Shown piece after piece: positions 31,298 through 39,073 of a stretch of 39,073 bases of DNA. Each line of letters opens with the position of its first letter. The stretch's first letter is position 1. A program made the position numbers and the translations under genes. The stretch comes from Cellulomonas hominis (GTDB taxonomy: Bacteria > Actinomycetota > Actinomycetes > Actinomycetales > Cellulomonadaceae): positions 1 to 39,073 of the forward strand of contig NZ_SZYE01000012.1 of assembly GCF_005239125.1 (NCBI RefSeq), read 5' to 3'. The notes under the pieces were generated by a model, which saw only the letters and a list, made by a program, of their open reading frames with translations, did no database searches and was not told where the DNA came from.

Positions 31298-31330
31298 GGC
31301 TTGACTTCTTGAAGTCAAGCCCGCGAGAGT
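31298..31330 (+). promoter_or_regulatory. chvE promoter with perfect 11+2+11 palindrome
   Basis: GGCTTGACTTC (31298-31308) and GAAGTCAAGCC (31311-31321) are perfect arms around TT. The left arm contains TTGACT (31301-31306), a good -35 box; GAGAGT (31325-31330) is a possible -10 after 18 bp. A single half site TTGACTTC recurs at 31134-31141. The element fits an operator of a dimeric repressor, perhaps of ROK type. Leader to chvE about 118 bases. Confidence 0.65.
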
Positions 31331-31389
31331 GTGCACGTGCTCGCCGGTGGCGGGGAGGTCAACCCCCGGCACGCGGCGCAGGGCAGGAC

Positions 31390-31413
31390 GGGCGACGGTG
31401 CGAATCCGTGCCC
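31390..31413 (+). ncRNA. hairpin in the chvE leader, possible RNA control element
   Basis: GGGC-G-ACGG (31390-31398) pairs with CCGT-GCCC (31406-31413), leaving a 7-nt loop TGCGAAT and one bulged G. A second stem, CGGGG/CCCCG, lies at 31351-31368. The loop and flanks faintly resemble parts of cobalamin riboswitches, but the rest of that motif is not seen. This is only a candidate. Confidence 0.25.
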
Positions 31414-31454
31414 ATGACGACGAGGTCAGCAACCCTCTCGAGGAGGAGAAGGAC

Positions 31455-32597
31455 ATGAAGAGCATCCGGTTCGTCGCGCTCGGCGGCGTTCTCGCGCTCG
31501 GCCTGGCGGCGTGCTCCGGCGGCGGCGCCGGCAGCTCCAGCGGTGACGAGACCAACGCGGACCCCAGCGACCTCACGATCGGCGTCGCGATGCCGACCGA
31601 GACCTCGGAGCGCTGGATCGCCGACGGCGACGCCGTGAAGAGCCAGCTGGAGGAGGCCGGTTACACGGTCGACCTGCAGTACGCGGCCGACGACATCCCC
31701 ACGCAGGCGCAGCAGATCGACCAGATGATCACGAAGGGCGCCGACCTCCTGATCGTCGCCTCGATCGACGGCACCGCGCTGGCCAACCAGCTGCAGGCCG
31801 CGGCCGACCAGGGCATCCCGGTCATCGCGTACGACCGCCTGATCCGCGACACCGAGAACGTCGACTTCTACGTCACGTTCGACAACTACAACGTCGGCGT
31901 CCAGCAGGCCACCTCGCTGCTCGTCGGCCTGGGCATCCTCAACGCGGACGGCTCCGAGGCCGGCGCCACCGGCCCGTTCAACATCGAGCTGTTCGCCGGC
32001 TCGCTGGACGACAACAACGCGCACTTCTTCTTCAAGGGCGCGATGGACACGCTGCAGCCGTACATCGACAACGGCACGCTGGTCGTGAAGTCCGGCCAGA
32101 CCGACATCGAGCAGGTCGCGACCCTGCGCTGGCTGCAGGAGACCGCCCAGAAGCGCATGGAGGACCTCCTGACCTCCACGTACTCGGACGGCACCCAGGT
32201 CGACGGTGTGCTCTCGCCCTATGACGGCATCTCCCGCGGCATCATCACCGCGCTGCAGAACGCCGGCTACGGCGACAGCATCGAGGCCGGCCTGCCGATC
32301 GTGACCGGCCAGGACGCCGAGATCGCCTCCGTCAAGCTCATCAAGGACGGCGTGCAGTTCTCGACGATCTTCAAGGACACCCGCAAGCTCGCGGAGCAGG
32401 CCGTCGTCTCGGCCCAGGCGTTCCTCGAGGGCGACGAGCCCGAGGCGAACAACACCGAGGACTACGACAACGGCGTGAAGGTCGTCCCGTCGTACCTGCT
32501 GGAGTCGGACATCGTCTACGCCGACAACATCCAGTCGCTCCTGATCGACTCGGGCTACTGGACCGAGGAGGAGGTCGCGGCGGGTCAGGCCTCCTGA
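31455..32597 (+). CDS. chvE: multiple-sugar-binding lipoprotein ChvE
   Basis: A 380-residue CUT2 substrate-binding protein. The lipoprotein signal ends in LGLAAC, so Cys20 is lipidated; a Gly/Ser linker follows. The body closely follows ChvE: TIGVAMPTETSERWIADGD, DLQYAADDIPTQAQQIDQMITKGADLLIVASIDGTAL, and VIAYDRLIRDTENVDFYVTFDN. ChvE proteins bind arabinose, galactose, glucose and xylose. AGGAGGAG precedes the ATG. It is followed after 108 bp, including a strong hairpin, by its ATPase and permease, and sits behind araBDA, so L-arabinose is a likely cargo. Confidence 0.95.
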   Translation: MKSIRFVALGGVLALGLAACSGGGAGSSSGDETNADPSDLTIGVAMPTETSERWIADGDAVKSQLEEAGYTVDLQYAADDIPTQAQQIDQMITKGADLLIVASIDGTALANQLQAAADQGIPVIAYDRLIRDTENVDFYVTFDNYNVGVQQATSLLVGLGILNADGSEAGATGPFNIELFAGSLDDNNAHFFFKGAMDTLQPYIDNGTLVVKSGQTDIEQVATLRWLQETAQKRMEDLLTSTYSDGTQVDGVLSPYDGISRGIITALQNAGYGDSIEAGLPIVTGQDAEIASVKLIKDGVQFSTIFKDTRKLAEQAVVSAQAFLEGDEPEANNTEDYDNGVKVVPSYLLESDIVYADNIQSLLIDSGYWTEEEVAAGQAS

Positions 32598-32624
32598 CCC
32601 CCCGACCCACCGCGTGACCGACGC

Positions 32625-32655
32625 GGGCCGGCCGGCACCACGTGCCGGCCGGCCC
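32625..32655 (+). terminator. intra-operon hairpin between chvE and gguA
   Basis: Perfect 14-bp arms (GGGCCGGCCGGCAC at 32625-32638 and its complement at 32642-32655) with a CAC loop. Placed between the binding-protein gene and the ATPase gene, it may stop most transcripts or protect the chvE mRNA end, giving more binding protein than transporter. Confidence 0.65.
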
Positions 32656-32705
32656 CGCGGCGACGTGTTCCATCGCCCGACACGACTGAGGACGGTCGAG
32701 GCCGC

Positions 32706-34240
<1,535 letters not shown>

Positions 34241-34244
<4 letters not shown>

Positions 34245-35422
34245 CGGCTGTGGAAGGCCTGCGGGACATCTTCACGAAGAACCTGCGGACGAGTGGCATC
34301 TACATCGCGTTCGTCGCGATCATCGTGCTCTTCGCGATCCTCACGGACGGCGTGCTGCTCGCACCGGGCAACATCACGAACATCGTCCTCCAGTACTCGT
34401 ACATCCTGATCCTCGCCATCGGCATGGTGATCGTCATCATCGGCGGCCACATCGACCTGTCGGTGGGCTCCGTGGTGGCGCTGACCGGCGCGGTGTCCGC
34501 GATCCTGGTGATCAAGAACGGCCAGCCGTGGTGGGTCGGCATCCTCGCCGCCCTGGTGGTCGGCCTCCTGGTCGGCGCGTGGCAGGGCTTCTGGGTCGCG
34601 TACGTCGGGATCCCGGCGTTCATCGTGACGCTGGCCGGCATGCTCCTGTTCCGCGGCCTCACCTACGAGGTGCTGAACAACATCTCGCTGTCGCCGTTCC
34701 CCTCCACGTACCAGAAGGTCGCGGGCGGCTTCATCAACGGCCTGTTCGGCGGCAACGGCTACGACGCGTTCACCCTCGTGATCGCCGCGGTCGGCATCGT
34801 CGGCTACGCGTACTCCTCCTGGCGCTCCCGCATGGGCCGCGTCCAGTACCAGCAGTCCGTCGAGGCGCTGCCGCTGTTCATCCTCAAGATCGTCGCGATC
34901 GCGGTCGTCGTCATGGCGTTCGCCTGGCAGCTGGCGCACTCGCGCGGCCTGCCGATCGTGCTGATCATCCTCGCGGTGCTGATCCTGACCTACAACACCG
35001 TCACCACCCGCACGGTGTTCGGCCGCCACGTCTACGCGATCGGCGGCAACCTGAACGCCGCCCAGCTGTCCGGCGTGAAGGTCAAGCAGGTCAACTTCTG
35101 GATCTTCGTCAACATGGGCTTCCTGGCCGGTGTCGCGGGCGCGATCTACTCGTCCCGCTCCAACGGCGCGCAGCCCGGCGCGGGCAACATGTTCGAGCTC
35201 GACGCCATCGCCGCCTGCTTCATCGGCGGCGCGTCGACGACCGGTGGTGTCGGCCGCGTGACCGGCGCCATGGTCGGTGGCCTGATCATGGCCGTCATGT
35301 CCAACGGCATGCAGCTGATGGGCGTGCCGCAGTCGACGCAGCAGATCGTCAAGGGCCTCGTGCTCCTGCTGGCCGTGGCGTTCGACATCTACAACAAGCG
35401 CCGCGCGGGCGCCGCCCGCTGA
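34241..35422 (+). CDS. gguB: sugar ABC transporter permease (GguB/MmsB)
   Basis: A 393-residue CUT2 permease with about ten membrane spans, e.g. [20 protein letters not shown] and [24 protein letters not shown]; the IDLSVG motif is the family hallmark. Near the end are [16 protein letters not shown] and [20 protein letters not shown]. It begins inside the gguA stop and is followed by a strong terminator. A hydrophilic stretch near residues 165-215 separates the two halves, as in XylH/GguB proteins. Confidence 0.96.
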
Positions 35423-35446
35423 CCTCGGGCGCATCGCACGGCCGGT

Positions 35447-35486
35447 GAGGGCCGGGACGCGGGGGACACCCCGGGTCCCGGCCCTC
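35447..35486 (+). terminator. terminator of chvE-gguAB
   Basis: GAGGGCCGGGAC (35447-35458) pairs perfectly with GTCCCGGCCCTC (35475-35486); an inner CGGGG/CCCCG stem fills the loop. It lies 25 bases after the gguB stop and 40 before the convergent corA stop. Confidence 0.8.
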
Positions 35487-35526
35487 CCTCCGTCCGTGGC
35501 TGACCACCCCGGTCCGCTCGGCCGGG

Positions 35527-36555
35527 TCAGAGCCAGCCGTTGCGGCGGAACGCGCGGTGCAGCGCCACGCACGCGCCCGCGATGACCGCGAGCACCACGA
35601 AGTACCCGTACCGCGTCCCGAGCTCCGGCATGTGCTCGAAGTTCATGCCGTAGATCCCGGCCACCGCCGTCGGCACCAGGGCGATCGCCGCCCACGCCGA
35701 GATCTTCCGCATGTCCTCGTTCTGCCGCAGCGCGACCCGGCTCTGGCCGGTGGTGACCCGCGCGGTGTTCGCCTGCAGCACGTCGGTGAGCTGCCGGTCG
35801 ATGACCTCGATCTGGTCCACGGCCCGCAGCAGGTGGTCGTGCACGTCCCGGAAGTACGGCTCGGCCGCGGCGGGCACGTGCGGCACCTCGCCGGCCGCCA
35901 GCCGCTCCAGCGGCCGCTGCAGGGGCAGCATCGCCCGGCGGAACTCGGCGACCTCCTGCTTGAGCTTGTAGATCCGCTCGGAGTGGTCGTCGTCGCCCGG
36001 GCCGAACACCTGCAGCTCGATCTCGTCCACGTCCAGGTCGATGTGGCCCAGCGCGACCTCGTACCCGTCCACGACGCGGTCGGCGGTCCGGTAGAGGACG
36101 CCCGCGGGCCCGAAGTCCTCGTCGGCGGGCACCCCGGCGTCGAGCTCGGCGCGGACCTGGCGCAGCACGCCGCCCTCGCCGTGCCGGACCGAGACGACGG
36201 CCTGGGGGCGCAGGAACATCGCGATCTCGGTGACCTCGACGACCTCCACGTGGTCGACGTACCGGACCGGCTTGAGCACGGCGAACACCACGTCGTCGTA
36301 GACCTCGAGCTTGGGCCGCTGGTGCGCGTGCACGGCGTCCTCGACGGCCAGCGGCGGCAGCGCGAACTCCTCGGCCACCTCGGCGATGTCGGCGTCCGTG
36401 GGCTCGCGCAGGCCGACCCACACGTAGCCGTCGGTCGCGTCGGCGGCGTGCGCGGCCTTCCCCAGCGGGACCCGGCCGGGTACCCGCTCGCCCCCGGTGT
36501 AGAGGCCGCAGTCGCCGATCGCGGCGTCGGCCCCGGTGCGCTGCACGTCCGTCAC
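35527..36555 (-). CDS. corA: CorA family Mg2+/Co2+ channel
   Basis: A 342-residue divalent metal channel. The long soluble N-terminal domain (YVWVGLREPTDADIAEVAEEF, HAHQRPKLEVYDDVVFAVLKPV) leads into the stalk helix and two C-terminal spans; the selectivity motif is YGMNFEHMPEL with GMN between the spans. The GTG at 36555 is supported by a -10 box TATCGT 6 bases upstream (leaderless layout); a GTG at 36546 with GGGAG upstream is an alternative three codons in. Mg2+ uptake is the usual role, with Co2+ or Ni2+ also transported. Confidence 0.93.
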   Translation of the reverse strand: MTDVQRTGADAAIGDCGLYTGGERVPGRVPLGKAAHAADATDGYVWVGLREPTDADIAEVAEEFALPPLAVEDAVHAHQRPKLEVYDDVVFAVLKPVRYVDHVEVVEVTEIAMFLRPQAVVSVRHGEGGVLRQVRAELDAGVPADEDFGPAGVLYRTADRVVDGYEVALGHIDLDVDEIELQVFGPGDDDHSERIYKLKQEVAEFRRAMLPLQRPLERLAAGEVPHVPAAAEPYFRDVHDHLLRAVDQIEVIDRQLTDVLQANTARVTTGQSRVALRQNEDMRKISAWAAIALVPTAVAGIYGMNFEHMPELGTRYGYFVVLAVIAGACVALHRAFRRNGWL

Positions 36556-36561
36556 TCCCTC

Positions 36562-36567
36562 ACGATA
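36562..36567 (-). promoter_or_regulatory. -10 box TATCGT of leaderless corA
   Basis: Minus-strand TATCGT is followed by 6 bases (GAGGGA) and the GTG at 36555. GAGGG is too close to that GTG to act as its ribosome site. Confidence 0.5.
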
Positions 36568-36604
36568 GGGCCGCGGGGCGCGGTCGTCCCCCGGGCCGCG
36601 ACGG

Positions 36605-37903
36605 TCAGGCGGCGCGACGCAGCGCGACGACCGTGACGTCGTCCGGCCGGCCCGCGCTCACCGCCGCCAGCCGCAGGACGCGCTGCACGGCCTCCTCGGC
36701 GCTCGGGCAGTCCAGCAGCTCGCCCACCAGCAGCGGCACGCACCGCAGGGACCCGTCGAACAGGTCGAGCACCCCGTCGCTGAACGTCAGCAGCAGGTCC
36801 GCGGGCCCGAGGTGCGTCTCGCCGAGCGCGCGGGTGGCCTCGTCGGTGACGCCGAGCGGCAGGCCGAGCGCGTCCAGCCGCTCCCACGACCCGTCGGCCC
36901 GCACCACGAGCGTCAGGCCGTGGCCCGCGTCGGCGTAGGTGACCCGGCCGGTCGCCGCCTCCAGGCGGGCGTGGAACGCGGTCGCGAACAGCCCCGCGCC
37001 CGACAGGTCGGCGTGCAGCACGGCACCGGCCTGGAGCATCGCGCGGTCGACCGCCTCGCCCTGCGCGGACCCGCGCAGCACGGCCCGCACCGCGGCGGCC
37101 AGGATCGCGGCGGCGGGGCCCTTGCCCATGACGTCGGCGAGGCTGATCACCACCCCGTCGTCGGCGGGGTACCAGTCGTAGAAGTCGCCGCCCACCTGGT
37201 TGCTGGGCAGGCAGGCACCGGCCAGCTCGTAGCCGTCGACCCGCGGGGACTCGCGGGGGAGCAGGCCCATCTGCACCTGCTGGGCCCGCTCGAGCTCCGC
37301 GTCGACGCTCAGCTCCTTGGCCACCCAGTGCGCGAGGTCGCGGAGCAGCGCCGACTGGTCGGCGGTGAACCGGCGGGGCCGGGTGTCGGCGATGCACAGG
37401 GTGCCGAGCCGCCGGCCGTCGGCGTCGACCATCGGGTGCTCGGCGTAGAACCGCAGCCGGGCGTCCGGCCCCCGGTCCTCGAGGACGGCGCCGCCGTCCG
37501 CACCCGCCGGCGGCACCGGGGTCCCGGCCAGCTCGGCCGGCACGACCATCGGCGCGGGGGCGGGCTCGCCGGCGCCGACGAGCGACACGGAGGCGGTGGG
37601 CACGTCGAACAGCTGGCGGGCGAGGCGCACCACGCGCTCGAACCGCGGCTCGGGTGCCCCGCGCACGGCACCCACCTGCTCCAGGGCGGCCAGCCGCTGC
37701 GCGAGGCTGCGGGCGGCGGGGACCGACGTCGCGTCGAGCGGCGCGACGACGACGGTCGGGCCGGGGCCCGCGTCGGCGCCGGGCCCGCCGGCGGCCGGCC
37801 CCGGGACCGGCGGTGCGGCGACGGGGGCCTCGACGGCGGCGGAGCCGTCGCCCGCGGGCTCGCGGGGGGTCGGCACCGAGGGGGTGGTCGTGCGGGTCGG
37901 CAC
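36605..37903 (-). CDS. GAF and SpoIIE-type PP2C phosphatase
   Basis: A 432-residue signalling phosphatase. The first 55 residues are Pro/Ala/Gly-rich and disordered. A GAF sensor domain follows (about 75-200: RFERVVRLARQLFDVPTASVSLVG, then GRRLGTLCIADTRPRRFTADQ), then a helix (AELERAQQVQMGLLPRESP) and a SpoIIE PP2C domain: NQVGGDFYDWYP, VVISLADVMGKGPAAAILAA, DAGHGLTLVV and LLTFSDGVLDLFDG, with the metal-binding Asp residues. Such proteins dephosphorylate anti-sigma-factor antagonists. No partner kinase or STAS gene is in the window. AGGAGG is 5 bases before the GTG start. The GAF ligand is unknown. Confidence 0.92.
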   Translation of the reverse strand: MPTRTTTPSVPTPREPAGDGSAAVEAPVAAPPVPGPAAGGPGADAGPGPTVVVAPLDATSVPAARSLAQRLAALEQVGAVRGAPEPRFERVVRLARQLFDVPTASVSLVGAGEPAPAPMVVPAELAGTPVPPAGADGGAVLEDRGPDARLRFYAEHPMVDADGRRLGTLCIADTRPRRFTADQSALLRDLAHWVAKELSVDAELERAQQVQMGLLPRESPRVDGYELAGACLPSNQVGGDFYDWYPADDGVVISLADVMGKGPAAAILAAAVRAVLRGSAQGEAVDRAMLQAGAVLHADLSGAGLFATAFHARLEAATGRVTYADAGHGLTLVVRADGSWERLDALGLPLGVTDEATRALGETHLGPADLLLTFSDGVLDLFDGSLRCVPLLVGELLDCPSAEEAVQRVLRLAAVSAGRPDDVTVVALRRAA

Positions 37904-38017
37904 CGGTCACCTCCTGCGGGTCTGCGCGACGGTCCTGTCCTGACGGATACATCGGCATCCCACGCCCCGGGATGAGGCCCGCGGACGTGCTCCCGCACAC
38001 GTGCGCCGCCGTGCCGG

Positions 38018-39073
38018 TCAGCCGCCGGCGCCCCCGAGCACCGCGTCCCGCGCCAGCAGCAGCGCCCCGCGCGCCGGCGCACCGACGCCCAGCCGCCCGG
38101 CGACCACCTCCACGACAGCGCCCGCCGTCACGGCCGTGCGCTCGGCCAGCACCTCGCGCAACGGGTCCAGCAGCACGTCCCCGGCCCCGGCCAGCGACCC
38201 GCCCACGACCAGGACGTCGGGGTCCAGCACCGTGCACACCGAGGCGAGGGCGGTGCCGAGGTGCCGCCCCACGTCGGACAGCACCCGCCGGCACCCCGGG
38301 TCCCCGGCCGCGGCCTGGGCGAGCAGCTCCGGGACGGTCAGCCGCCCGTGGCTCGCGACGAGCAGGTCGAGCACCGCCGACGCGCCCGCGAGCACCTGCA
38401 GGCAGCCGCGGTTGCCGCACGAGCACACCGGGCCGTCCGGGTCGATCGTCAGGTGGCCGAGCTCGCCCGCGGTGCCCGTCCGACCGTGCACCACCTCGCC
38501 GCCGACCACGACCCCGCCGGAGACGCCCTCGCCCAGCGCGACGTGCACGACGGACCAGCGCCCCCGCCCGGCACCGAGCCGCGCCTCCGCGAGCGCGCCC
38601 AGGTTGCCGTCGTTGTCGAACAGCACCGGCACCCCCGGGGCCGGCGCGAGCAGCGCGGGCGCGGCGACCATGCCGCCCCAGCCCGCGCGCACCCCCGCGC
38701 CCGCCACCCGGCCGGTCCGCACCTCGACCGGTGCGGGGACGCCCACGCCGACCGCGGCGACCGAGGCGGGGTCGGTGCCGGTGTCCCGCAGCACCCGGTC
38801 CAGCAGCGCCCGGGCCGCGAGGACCGCGTGCTCGGCCGGCTGCTGCCCCGGACCGGTCGCGGCGCGCAGCGGCACCGCCGCCTCGACCGGCGCGCCGTCG
38901 CCGAGGTCGAGCACCACCCGGACCTCGTCGAGGTAGCAGTGCACCCCGACGAGCGCGCCCGCCGGCGCCAGCCGCACCTGCGTGGCCCGCCGCCCCGACC
39001 GGGTCGTCGGCGACACCCGCACCAGGCCGTCGGCGGCCAGCGCGGCCAGGGCGGCGGAGACGGTCGCCGGCGC
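38018..39073 (-). CDS. ROK family transcriptional regulator, 5' end cut off
   Basis: About 351 residues are visible; the gene continues past the right edge. The first residues (TVSAALAALAADGLVRVSP) are the end of a winged helix, so this is a regulator and not a sugar kinase, and a GTG at 39022 is internal. The ROK domain shows VLFDNDGNLGALAEARLG, GTAGELGHLTID and the zinc motif CSCGNRGCLQV. ROK regulators sense sugars such as xylose, glucose or N-acetylglucosamine. The palindrome upstream of chvE could be its site, but it is 7 kb away and the link is inference. Confidence 0.92.
   Translation of the reverse strand, partial: APATVSAALAALAADGLVRVSPTTRSGRRATQVRLAPAGALVGVHCYLDEVRVVLDLGDGAPVEAAVPLRAATGPGQQPAEHAVLAARALLDRVLRDTGTDPASVAAVGVGVPAPVEVRTGRVAGAGVRAGWGGMVAAPALLAPAPGVPVLFDNDGNLGALAEARLGAGRGRWSVVHVALGEGVSGGVVVGGEVVHGRTGTAGELGHLTIDPDGPVCSCGNRGCLQVLAGASAVLDLLVASHGRLTVPELLAQAAAGDPGCRRVLSDVGRHLGTALASVCTVLDPDVLVVGGSLAGAGDVLLDPLREVLAERTAVTAGAVVEVVAGRLGVGAPARGALLLARDAVLGGAGG

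Noticed and set aside
31395-31409. T-arm-like GGTGCGAATCC as part of a tRNA
   Set aside because: No D arm, anticodon arm or acceptor stem can be drawn around it.
31337-31454. Cobalamin riboswitch in the chvE leader
   Set aside because: Only a short resemblance in one loop; the B12 box and core junction are absent and the downstream gene is a sugar-binding protein.
38018-39022. ROK protein as a complete sugar kinase starting at 39022
   Set aside because: The frame continues to the window edge with a helix-turn-helix remnant, so the GTG at 39022 is internal and the protein is a regulator.

Overview
The window comes from a very GC-rich genome with strong codon-position bias, frequent GTG starts and many apparently leaderless genes. 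Gene content (coproporphyrin-type heme enzymes HemH and HemQ, sugar uptake operons, LacI, MarR and ROK regulators, Mqo) points to an actinobacterium, most likely a plant-polymer-degrading member of Micrococcales such as a Cellulomonas relative. That placement is inferred from style and content, not from a marker gene. No tRNA, rRNA, phage, transposase or CRISPR array is visible. It looks like ordinary chromosome with a dense carbohydrate-use section.

Left part (1-5.8 kb): the 3' end of an M15 D-Ala-D-Ala carboxypeptidase, a glutamate dehydrogenase, an LLM flavin monooxygenase-like enzyme, a META-domain protein, and on the minus strand a translationally coupled hemH-hemQ pair. From 5.8 to 12.1 kb, all on the minus strand, lies an alpha-glucoside system: LacI repressor, GH13 alpha-glucosidase, binding lipoprotein and two permeases, with no ATPase. 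A palindromic operator overlaps the glucosidase promoter, and related half sites lie in the repressor's own promoter.

Middle part (12.2-25 kb): a flavodoxin and a MarR regulator; NYN nuclease, DUF1697 and HIT proteins; an SDR; nhaA facing a DsbA-like gene; a GTGA-coupled operon of a tiny acidic protein, a helical protein and an NAD-epimerase; malate:quinone oxidoreductase; a Zn alcohol dehydrogenase with a Rex-like box; then a histidine phosphatase overlapping the NAD(P)HX dehydratase. A remnant of a CU044_5270-type membrane protein, lacking its N-terminal half and its own stop codon, lies between nnrD and a second LacI gene.

Right part (25.8-35.5 kb): an arabinose block made of a LacI regulator, araB-araD-araA, then chvE-gguA-gguB for sugar import. 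Near-identical LacI-type operators precede araB and follow araA, and a perfect 11+2+11 palindrome precedes chvE, so the block is probably under two layers of control. The window closes with CorA, a GAF-PP2C phosphatase and a truncated ROK regulator, all on the minus strand.

Noncoding structure is rich: strong GC hairpins, two related GATCGTCGCG hairpins 14 kb apart, a mixed direct/inverted repeat cluster after mqo, and short tandem repeats at two stop codons. No wholly new system is evident. The least explained items are the acidic-protein operon, the CU044 remnant, the split nhaA/dsbA pair and the chvE leader.
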